From positions 1 to 18,736 of the forward strand of contig PQAG01000204.1 in NCBI GenBank assembly GCA_003104895.1: a DNA stretch of 18,736 bases, read 5' to 3'. Made by a program: the position numbers and the translations under genes. The first letter of the stretch is position 1. Each line of letters opens with the position of its first letter. Shown here piece after piece: positions 12,820 through 18,736 of this stretch. Under the pieces are notes generated by a model. That model did no database searches. It had not been told where the DNA came from and worked only from the letters and a program-made list of their open reading frames with translations. Origin of the DNA: Nitrosomonadales bacterium (lineage in GTDB: Bacteria > Pseudomonadota > Gammaproteobacteria > Burkholderiales > Sulfuricellaceae).

Positions 12820-15198
12820 ATGTTTAAACAGAATTCCAGGACGGTCATCGCTATCGGCTTTGCAATTGCTGTGGCATTGATGCTGGCGATCACCTTCATC
12901 GGCATCTCCCGCATGCATTCGATCAAGGGGCAGATCGAAACCATCGTGCGCCAGAACAATGTCCAGACCGAACTGGTATCGGCCATGCGCACCATCGCCC
13001 GGGAACGGGTGGTCAACCTGTATTCCATGATATTGCGGGAGGACCCGTTCGAGAAGGACGAGGCATTCCAGCTTTACAAAAGCTACGCCACTGAATTCGT
13101 CAAGGCTCGCGACCAGCTTCAGGGGATGCGCCTGAGCGATGATGAGCGGAAAGTCTTGCAGGAATCCCTGCGCATGATCGCCCAGACATCGGCGTCCCAG
13201 GATCAGGTGGTCAAGCTGGTGGAAAGGGGGGATACGCTGGCCGCGCAGCATGTCCTGCTGGAGGAGGTCATCCCTGCGCAGGACAAGGTGTTCGTGCAGT
13301 ATTCCCGGCTGCTCGAAATGCAGCGTAATTCGGCGAGCCAGTCCATGGCGGAAGCCGATGTTTCCTTCCGCTTTGCCACCCTATTCATGCTGTTGAGCGG
13401 CGCATTTGCCATGCTGGCCGTGATGGGGGTGACCGCTTTCGTGGTCGGCCGGACCCGGGAAGTCGAGAATGCCCTGTTCCAGGAAAAGGAACTGGCGCAA
13501 GTGACCCTGCATTCCATCGGCGATGCCGTCATCACCACCAATGAAAGAGGGCAGGTCGACTTTCTCAATCATGCCGCCGAGGTGCTGACCGGCAGGACAC
13601 TGGCTGAAGCGCGCAGCAAGCCGCTGCGCGAGGTTTTCTGCGTGCTGGATGAGAGCACGCGCGAACAGGCTTCCCATCTTGCCAGCCATGCTCTGCCCGA
13701 TGGCCAGGTGGTCGGCCTCAAGAAGCATTCCCTGCTGCTCCGTCCCGATGGCAGCGAGGCGCTGGTGGAAGACAGCCTTTCACCCATTTGCAACCGCAAT
13801 GGCGAAATCATTGGCGCGGTGATCGTGTTCCACGACGTGACCGAGGCGCGTCATATGGCCAAGCAGCTTTCCTGGCAGGCAACCCATGATGCCCTGACCG
13901 GGCTCGTCAACCGGCGCGAGTTCGAGCGTCTGCTGCAGGAGATGATTGACAGCGCGGCGGGGGGTGGCAAGCACCATGCCGTGCTGTTCATGGACCTCGA
14001 CCAGTTCAAGGTGGTCAATGATACCTGCGGCCATATGGCGGGAGACGAGTTGCTGCGCCAGCTGGTTGCGGTCTTCGTGGCACGCAGCCGCGATTCGGAC
14101 GTGGTGGCGCGCCTGGGCGGCGACGAATTCGGCATGCTGCTTTACGGCTGCCCGCTAGAACCTGCGCTGCGCCTGGCCAACGAGGTGCGCGAGGCGGTGC
14201 AGGATTTCCGTTTCATGTGGCAGGACAAATCCTTCGAGATCGGAGTGAGTATCGGGCTGGTGGAAATCTCGTCGGGAAGCGGCAGTCTTGCCGCCGTGAT
14301 GAGCAATGCCGATGCCGCCTGCTATGCAGCCAAGGAGGGGGGGCGCAACCGGGTCCACGTCTATCTGGAGAATGATACCGGCCTGGCCCGGCGCCATGGC
14401 GAGATGCAGTGGATTTCGCGCATTACCAAGGCTTTCGAGGAAGACCGCTTCCGCCTGTATTATCAGGAAATCGCCGCGGTGATGCCGCACCAGCGAGGTT
14501 TTCAGCATTTCGAGGTGCTGCTGCGCATGGTGGATGAAAACGGAGAAGTGGTTCCGCCCGGCGTCTTCATTCCTGCTGCCGAACGCTACAATCTGATGCC
14601 GACGGTGGACCGCTGGGTGATCCGTACCCTGCTCAGTTCCAGAAGCAAGGAATGGCGCCGCTTGTGGGAGGAATATGAAGACCGTCTGGATCCGTTCCCC
14701 ATTCTATGCGCGGTGAATCTTTCTGCCACCAGCCTGAATGATGAAATGTTTCTGACCTTTCTCAAGGAGCAGCTCGAATATTACGGCATGCCGCCCCAAG
14801 CGCTGTGTCTGGAAATCACGGAAACAGCAGCAATTGCCAATCTCAACAAGGCCTCGCACTTCATGCACGAACTTTCAAAGCTGGGCTGCCGCTTCGCGCT
14901 CGATGATTTCGGCAGCGGCATGTCGTCCTTCGCCTATCTCAAGGATCTTCCCGTCCATTACCTGAAGATTGATGGCGCCTTCGTCCGGGGCATGGATCAG
15001 AATCTGGTCAACCATGCGATGGTCGAGGCAATCGCCCATATCGCCGGCGTCATGGGAATCGAGACAGTGGCGGAATTTGTCGAGGACCGGGCGCTGATCG
15101 AGAAGCTGGCCGTGCTGGGCGTGGATTACGCGCAAGGCTACGGCATTCATAAGCCGGTTCCGATGGAGGGCATTCGCTATGGCTCGGCACGCACTTAA
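12820..15198 (+). CDS. membrane GGDEF-EAL protein with four-helix sensor and PAS domain
   Basis: A 792-residue c-di-GMP enzyme. Order: TM helix (8-29), periplasmic helical sensor like the 4HB_MCP type (about 30-184), TM helix (186-211), PAS (about 225-345, NERGQVDFLNHAAEVLTGRT), GGDEF (about 352-510), EAL (about 530-785). GGDEF is canonical at 433-437, with an RxxD inhibitory site (R424-D427) five residues before it. The EAL motif is EVLLR (565-569), keeping the ExLxR pattern; NLSATS, EITET, DDFGSG (695-700), YLKIDG and the late Glu/Gln are present. Both synthesis and hydrolysis are therefore possible. The ATG at 12820 precedes the first TM; no good ribosome site is visible. It overlaps corA by 20 bp. 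Confidence 0.93.
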   Translation: MFKQNSRTVIAIGFAIAVALMLAITFIGISRMHSIKGQIETIVRQNNVQTELVSAMRTIARERVVNLYSMILREDPFEKDEAFQLYKSYATEFVKARDQLQGMRLSDDERKVLQESLRMIAQTSASQDQVVKLVERGDTLAAQHVLLEEVIPAQDKVFVQYSRLLEMQRNSASQSMAEADVSFRFATLFMLLSGAFAMLAVMGVTAFVVGRTREVENALFQEKELAQVTLHSIGDAVITTNERGQVDFLNHAAEVLTGRTLAEARSKPLREVFCVLDESTREQASHLASHALPDGQVVGLKKHSLLLRPDGSEALVEDSLSPICNRNGEIIGAVIVFHDVTEARHMAKQLSWQATHDALTGLVNRREFERLLQEMIDSAAGGGKHHAVLFMDLDQFKVVNDTCGHMAGDELLRQLVAVFVARSRDSDVVARLGGDEFGMLLYGCPLEPALRLANEVREAVQDFRFMWQDKSFEIGVSIGLVEISSGSGSLAAVMSNADAACYAAKEGGRNRVHVYLENDTGLARRHGEMQWISRITKAFEEDRFRLYYQEIAAVMPHQRGFQHFEVLLRMVDENGEVVPPGVFIPAAERYNLMPTVDRWVIRTLLSSRSKEWRRLWEEYEDRLDPFPILCAVNLSATSLNDEMFLTFLKEQLEYYGMPPQALCLEITETAAIANLNKASHFMHELSKLGCRFALDDFGSGMSSFAYLKDLPVHYLKIDGAFVRGMDQNLVNHAMVEAIAHIAGVMGIETVAEFVEDRALIEKLAVLGVDYAQGYGIHKPVPMEGIRYGSART

Positions 15199-16249
15199 GA
15201 AACGCTCCAGAAAAGCCGGCTTGCCTCCGGGCACCCTGGTGCATATCGGGGAGCGGAAAACCGATGTCATAAAAGCCGTGGTGCTGGATTACGACGAGCA
15301 GAACTGCAGCGAATCCGTGCTCACCGACTATGCCCAGTGCATTGCCTTGCGCGGTAAACCGACCGTAACCTGGGTGGATATCGAGGGTGTGCACGACATA
15401 GAGGCGCTGGAAAGGATGGGCCACTGTTTCGGCCTACATCCGCTGGTGGTGGAGGATATCCTCAACACCGACCAGCGCCCCAAGATCGAGGATTACGGCG
15501 AATATCTCTATATCGTGCTGCGCATGCTCACCAACGGCAGCGAGAGCGGTGAAATCAGCTCGGAGCAGGTGAGCCTGATCCTGGGAGAGAATTTCGTGCT
15601 TTCCTTCCAGGAAGGCGCCAAGGGGGATGTGTTCGAGCCGGTGCGCACCCGCATCCGCAACAGCAAGGGGCAGATTCGCAAGCTGGGCGCGGATTACCTC
15701 GCCTATTCGCTGATCGACGCGGTGGTGGACAATTATTTCATCATCCTGGAAAAAACCGGCGAGCGCGTCGAATTGCTGGAAGAAACCCTGATCAGCGACC
15801 CCGGTCCGGAAACGCTGCGCCTGATCCACAGCCTGAAACGCGAGATGGTCTACCTGCGCAAGTCGGTGTGGCCGCTGCGCGAGGTGGTGAGCGGCATGCA
15901 GCGCCGCGATTCGATCCTGATCCGCGAGAGCACCGGCTTCTATCTGCGCGACGTGTACGACCACACCATCCAGGTCATCGACACCATCGAGACTTTCCGC
16001 GACATGCTGTCGGGGATGCTCGACATCTACCTCTCCAGCATCAGCAACCGCACCAACGCAGTGATGAAAGTGCTCACCGTGATTGCGACCATTTTCATCC
16101 CGCTGACCTGGCTGGCGGGGGTGTATGGCATGAATTTCAAAAACATGCCGGAATTGTCCTGGCAGTATGGCTACCCGGCAGTGTGGCTGGCGATGCTTGC
16201 CATTGCGGCGGGCATGGTGGTGTACTTCAAGAAAAAGAAATGGTGGTGA
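15179..16249 (+). CDS. corA: CorA family magnesium/cobalt transporter
   Basis: A 356-residue divalent-cation channel. A long cytoplasmic N-terminal funnel (VTWVDIEGVHDIEALERMGHCFGLHPLVVEDILN, then RPKIEDYGEYLYIVLRM) leads through a long helix to two C-terminal membrane segments. The signature YGMNF places GMN at 317-319 between them. The tail is KKKKWW, basic and cytoplasmic. Homopentamers import Mg2+ and also carry Co2+ or Ni2+. The ATG at 15179 lies inside the end of the GGDEF-EAL gene and has GGAGG about 9 nt upstream, so translation is probably coupled. glk begins 4 bp after its stop. Confidence 0.96.
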   Translation: MARHALKKRSRKAGLPPGTLVHIGERKTDVIKAVVLDYDEQNCSESVLTDYAQCIALRGKPTVTWVDIEGVHDIEALERMGHCFGLHPLVVEDILNTDQRPKIEDYGEYLYIVLRMLTNGSESGEISSEQVSLILGENFVLSFQEGAKGDVFEPVRTRIRNSKGQIRKLGADYLAYSLIDAVVDNYFIILEKTGERVELLEETLISDPGPETLRLIHSLKREMVYLRKSVWPLREVVSGMQRRDSILIRESTGFYLRDVYDHTIQVIDTIETFRDMLSGMLDIYLSSISNRTNAVMKVLTVIATIFIPLTWLAGVYGMNFKNMPELSWQYGYPAVWLAMLAIAAGMVVYFKKKKWW

Positions 16250-16253
16250 AGCT

Positions 16254-17240
16254 GTGGATAAACTGGTTCTGGCAGGCGATATCGGCGGCACCAAGACGCT
16301 GCTGCAGCTGGCGGAGGTGCAGGATGGCGCCTTTCACCCCATCTGCGAGCGCCGCTTCGACAGCGCCGCCCATCATGATTTCAGCTCGCTGCTGGGGGAG
16401 TTCATGCGCGCCGCTGCACGGCCGGTTGATGCGGCCTGCTTTGGGGTGGCCGGCCCGATTCATGATCAAAGCGCGAAAATCACCAACCTCGGCTGGATCA
16501 TCAATGGGGGCGCTGTGGGCGCTGAATTCGGCATTGCCAATGTCCGCCTGATCAATGATTTTGCCGCCGTGGGCTATGGCATCGAGGCGCTGCATGAGGA
16601 CGATGTTGTGCCGCTGCAGGCGGGAGAGCCCGAACTGCGCGGCACGAGAGCGGTGCTCGGCGCCGGGACCGGCCTCGGCGAGGGCATCCTGGTATGGCAG
16701 GGCGATCATTATCAGGCATTGCCTTCCGAAGGGGGGCACGTGGATTTCGCTCCTGCGGATGAAGACCAGGACGGCCTGCTGCGCTACCTGCGGCCAATTT
16801 TTGGCCACGTTTCGTACGAGCGCATTCTCTCCGGTGACGGCCTGGTGAAGATTTTCGAATACCTGAGCGGGAGCGGGCTCGAAGCGGCCACGGTCCCGCT
16901 GCGCCAGGCCATGCTGGAAAAAGATCCGGCGGCGGCGATTTCGGAGTTCGGACTCGATGGCCGCGATCCGGCGGCGGTACGGGCGCTCGACCTGTTTGCC
17001 GCCATCTACGGGGCGCAGGCCGGCAATCTGGCGCTCACGGCGCTGGCCAGGGGCGGTGTTTACGTGGCGGGCGGAATCGCGCCCAAAATCATTGCCAGAC
17101 TCAAGCACGGCGGCTTTGTGCGCGCCTTCAACGGCAAGGGGCGTTTTTCAGGACTGATGCAGCGAATCCCGGTGTGCGTGGTCATGAATCCGGAAGTTGG
17201 TTTGATCGGCGCAGCTCTGGTGGCAAGCAGATTATCCTAG
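16254..17240 (+). CDS. glk: glucokinase
   Basis: A 328-residue ROK-like/Glk sugar kinase that phosphorylates glucose with ATP. Visible are the phosphate loop GDIGGTKT (8-15), GVAGPI, the catalytic Asp102 in LINDFAAVGYGI, VLGAGTGLGEGIL, the Glu-Gly-Gly-His sugar motif LPSEGGHVDF, and GVYVAGGIAPKI. The start is a GTG at 16254 because the conserved VDKLVLAGDIGG begins there; longer frames upstream lie inside corA. The last two codons, Ser and stop TAG, lie within the terminal repeat of the MITE-like element that follows, so the insertion sets the present C-terminus (LS). Confidence 0.95.
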   Translation: MDKLVLAGDIGGTKTLLQLAEVQDGAFHPICERRFDSAAHHDFSSLLGEFMRAAARPVDAACFGVAGPIHDQSAKITNLGWIINGGAVGAEFGIANVRLINDFAAVGYGIEALHEDDVVPLQAGEPELRGTRAVLGAGTGLGEGILVWQGDHYQALPSEGGHVDFAPADEDQDGLLRYLRPIFGHVSYERILSGDGLVKIFEYLSGSGLEAATVPLRQAMLEKDPAAAISEFGLDGRDPAAVRALDLFAAIYGAQAGNLALTALARGGVYVAGGIAPKIIARLKHGGFVRAFNGKGRFSGLMQRIPVCVVMNPEVGLIGAALVASRLS

Positions 17241-17472
17241 AAACCTCAGTTGGACAGGCTGGAGTGTGCGGTTTTTCGGGTGCAGGGCAAGGCGTAACGA
17301 CGCGGAATGGTCATTCCATTCCAAGGAGTTACAACGCAGCCATGCGCCCGAAAAACCGTGCAATCCAGCCTGTAGCAATGCCACCCAGCGGGTGAAACGT
17401 AAAAACATAGGAAAGTCATTTAGAACTATGATGTTAACTAATCAACCAAGCGGTCAACTGAGGTTTCTAGGA
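17235..17472. mobile_element. 238-bp MITE-like element with 18-bp terminal inverted repeats
   Basis: The ends TCCTAGAAACCTCAGTTG (17235-17252) and its exact reverse complement (17455-17472) bound 238 bp without a credible gene. TTA flanks both ends (17232-17234 and 17473-17475), a possible 3-bp target duplication. Inside is a second, large imperfect palindrome (17255-17372). No transposase is present, so it would depend on one in trans. It inserts at the glk 3' end. A REP-like or RNA element remains possible. Confidence 0.65.
17255..17372. repeat. internal long hairpin of the element
   Basis: 17255-17280 pairs with 17347-17372 (23 of 26 bases). The tip GGAATGG-TCATT-CCATTCC (17304-17322) is on the same centre, with partial pairing (GTAAC/GTTAC) between. 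The 82 nt from 17373 to 17454 are not part of this fold. Confidence 0.75.
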
Positions 17473-17536
17473 TTATAGGTGGGCTGACGGCGCTGTCAGG
17501 TTAGAATGGCGCCTGATTACGAATACGGAGAAGCAC

Positions 17537-17971
17537 ATGAGCGAAGAGATTTTTGAGCCCAGGAATGATCTTGAGCACAAGCTGCTGGCGGCGGCAAATG
17601 GCGAGCTGGACGCTGATGAGCTGATCAGCGGACTGCTCGATGACCAGGTATTCATGCCGGTGGAAGACGAAGATTCCGGCATCCAGGGATTCCAGCGCTC
17701 CGTTCACGCCCGCCCCCTGGTGGTGCAGGACGAGGAAGGCACCCATGTGCTGGTGCTGTTCAGCAGCCCGGAGCGGGCCAGGGTCGTGATGGATGAATTC
17801 CCCAGGTTTGGCGGCGGCTTGCTGGCGGATTTTCGCTGGGTGCTGGAGCGCATAGACGCGGGCGCCGGTGTGACCATCAATCCGGGCTGGGATGTCGGCA
17901 TCGATCTCGATACCGAAACCGTGGCGGCCTTGTCCCGGCAGCTGGCCGAGGAAAAGGGCACGCTGCAGTAA
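17537..17971 (+). CDS. SseB family protein (SseB N-terminal domain)
   Basis: A 144-residue soluble, acidic protein. The order helix (DLEHKLLAAANGELDADELISGLL), FMPVEDED, ARPLVVQDEEGTHVLVLFSSPERARVVMDEF, and GVTINPGWDVGIDLD is typical of the SseB N-terminal domain. The domain also occurs in housekeeping proteins of unknown role, so it should not be read as a secretion effector. There is no signal peptide. GGAGA lies 6 nt before the ATG. The upstream 64 bp, after the MITE-like element, contain an imperfect 16-bp palindrome (17484-17499) and a possible -10 TAGAAT at 17502, but no convincing -35. Confidence 0.82.
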   Translation: MSEEIFEPRNDLEHKLLAAANGELDADELISGLLDDQVFMPVEDEDSGIQGFQRSVHARPLVVQDEEGTHVLVLFSSPERARVVMDEFPRFGGGLLADFRWVLERIDAGAGVTINPGWDVGIDLDTETVAALSRQLAEEKGTLQ

Positions 17972-17979
17972 GTTCTTGA

Positions 17980-17999
17980 GGGCGGGGGTTCCCCCGCCC
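17980..17999. terminator. GC-rich hairpin between convergent genes
   Basis: GGGCGGGGG-TT-CCCCCGCCC lies between the SseB-type gene and the convergent DUF4202 gene. The stem is strong but no T-run follows on either strand, so it is only a probable transcript end. Confidence 0.45.
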
Positions 18000-18005
18000 C
18001 GAAAA

Positions 18006-18608
18006 TCAGCCCAGGGCTTTCTGGACCACGGCCAGCATTTCCGGCGTGAAGTCGAGCTTCAGCGCCGCCTCGTGGCCTTTTTCTGACATCTTTTTCCACG
18101 TCTTGCGCACGATGTCGAGCAGCTTCTCTTCATCGTACTGGCTGCTGTATTTCTGCACAAAGGCTTCCAGATAGTATTGCAGGAAAGTCAGGTCCACGAC
18201 GTCCTCGAGCAGCTGGGTTTCCGGATTGAGCTTGAGCTTTTCCTTGCGCAGCAGGGACTGAAGCTTGGCGATCGTTTCCTCGTCATAGCCCGCTTCCCGC
18301 ATGATGGCGCCGGCGGTTTCACCGTGGAACTTATACAGATAGGTGCGCCATTGGTAGTAGCCGGTCTTGTCCATCGGATAGTCCGCGCGCGGCACTTTCC
18401 AGCGGCAGATATGCTGGGCGCGGGCGGCGAGCTGGACATGCTCGGGCGCGTCAGGGGCGAAGCGCTTGAGCATGCCGGTCATGCGCTGGGCGTAGAGCAG
18501 CTCCTTGGGGTATTCCTTGCCTTCAAACACTTCCTTGTTGGGGTCTTCCGCATTCGCGGCGTCAAACTTGGCGATGGCCTGGTCAAAGCGGGCATTATCA
18601 GAAATCAT
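18006..18608 (-). CDS. DUF4202 family protein
   Basis: A 200-residue protein of the DUF4202 family, function unknown. Recognisable segments are ELLYAQRMTGMLKRFAPDAPEHVQLAARAQHICRW, VPRADYPMDKTGYYQWRTYLYKFH, and LLEDVVDLTFLQYYLEAF, ending with KTWKKMSEKG. The pattern of His, Asp and Glu (QHICRW, KFHGE, LEDVVDL) in an all-helical protein resembles HD-like metal phosphohydrolases, which is an inference. No signal peptide. The ATG has AAGGA about 9 nt upstream. Its leader holds an extended -10 and an FNR/Anr-like palindrome, suggesting oxygen- or nitrogen-oxide-responsive control. Confidence 0.88.
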   Translation of the reverse strand: MISDNARFDQAIAKFDAANAEDPNKEVFEGKEYPKELLYAQRMTGMLKRFAPDAPEHVQLAARAQHICRWKVPRADYPMDKTGYYQWRTYLYKFHGETAGAIMREAGYDEETIAKLQSLLRKEKLKLNPETQLLEDVVDLTFLQYYLEAFVQKYSSQYDEEKLLDIVRKTWKKMSEKGHEAALKLDFTPEMLAVVQKALG

Positions 18609-18619
18609 TGTGCTTATCC

Positions 18620-18633
18620 TTGATATGGGTCAA
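18620..18633. promoter_or_regulatory. FNR/Anr-like palindrome in the DUF4202 leader
   Basis: TTGAT-ATGG-GTCAA differs from the FNR consensus TTGAT-N4-ATCAA at one base. It lies 11 nt upstream of the ATG and downstream of the candidate -10, a position that would repress transcription. Confidence 0.45.
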
Positions 18634-18644
18634 GACAAATAAAA

Positions 18645-18653
18645 AGTATATCA
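18645..18653 (-). promoter_or_regulatory. extended -10 promoter of DUF4202 gene
   Basis: On the minus strand TGATATACT matches an extended -10 (TGnTATAAT). No good -35 is found 16-18 bp upstream, which extended -10 promoters tolerate. Confidence 0.4.
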
Positions 18654-18712
18654 TCAACTCCTGATGGAGGTGGTATTGCAGGTATCAAGGGTGAGAAGGG
18701 CGATGGGAAGGG

Positions 18713-18735
18713 CCGGCATCCGGCGTGAATGCCGG
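18713..18735. repeat. small inverted repeat at window edge
   Basis: CCGGCAT and ATGCCGG pair around a 9-nt loop. It could be the edge of a REP-like repeat or a terminator of a gene outside the window. Nothing else is seen in 18661-18736. Confidence 0.4.
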
Positions 18736-18736
18736 G

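Noticed and set aside
12223..13251. 342-codon minus-strand frame across parA and the GGDEF-EAL gene
   Set aside because: It crosses two well-supported genes on the other strand and shows no family signature.
17234..17473. Integron attC site
   Set aside because: The terminal repeats lack the GTTRRRY/RYYYAAC core pairs in attC arrangement, no integrase or cassette gene adjoins, and the 238-bp size and ends fit a MITE better.
17484..17507. Sigma70 promoter CTGACG/TAGAAT for the SseB-type gene
   Set aside because: The spacer is only 12 bp; no suitable -35 was found at 16-18 bp.
17537..17971. Type III secretion effector SseB
   Set aside because: The domain match is to the housekeeping SseB N-terminal family; no secretion genes are nearby.
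1..18736. CRISPR array, tRNA or rRNA genes
   Set aside because: No spaced short direct repeats and no cloverleaf or rRNA-like segments were seen on either strand.

Overview
The window reads as chromosomal DNA of a betaproteobacterium, most likely near the Nitrosomonadales (Sulfuricella/Gallionella/Thiobacillus-like). The basis is gene order and protein flavour: a yciB-yciI-bolA-ppiC block divergent from a PHP-phosphoesterase/yciO/site-2-protease/trpS block, the roughly 400-residue TrpRS, and high-GC codon use. No search could be run, so the placement is an inference.

Left part (1-3572, minus strand): a short coding-like fragment with an RTX-like patch at the edge, an HD-GYP c-di-GMP phosphodiesterase, a perfect palindromic terminator, and a tight operon yciB > yciI > bolA > ppiC with 1-bp and 4-bp overlaps. 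Middle (3645-10799, plus strand): RNase AM/pAp phosphatase-type PHP enzyme, YciO, M50 protease, TrpRS, M48 lipoprotein protease, a YcbZ-type Lon-like protease and a DUF3301 protein.

10693-11702 is the most unusual stretch. A 122-bp direct repeat, carrying the 3' end of an FKBP isomerase gene, brackets a small AT-richer module. The module holds an XRE-family repressor and a divergent 85-residue Cys-containing protein of unknown function, separated by a set of nested palindromes. In the shared coding part outside the last three codons, all differences between the two FKBP ends are synonymous, so both were once functional. This resembles integration of a small element into the 3' end of the FKBP gene, with the native end left on the far side and now read antisense as the tail of the DUF3301 gene.

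Right part (12016-17240, plus strand): an orphan ParA-like ATPase, a membrane GGDEF-EAL protein with PAS and four-helix sensor, CorA and glucokinase, closely packed and probably co-transcribed. A 238-bp MITE-like element with 18-bp terminal inverted repeats and a possible TTA target duplication follows and supplies the glk stop codon. The window ends with an SseB-type protein and a convergent DUF4202 gene whose leader carries an FNR/Anr-like palindrome. No rRNA, tRNA, CRISPR array or intact transposase was seen.
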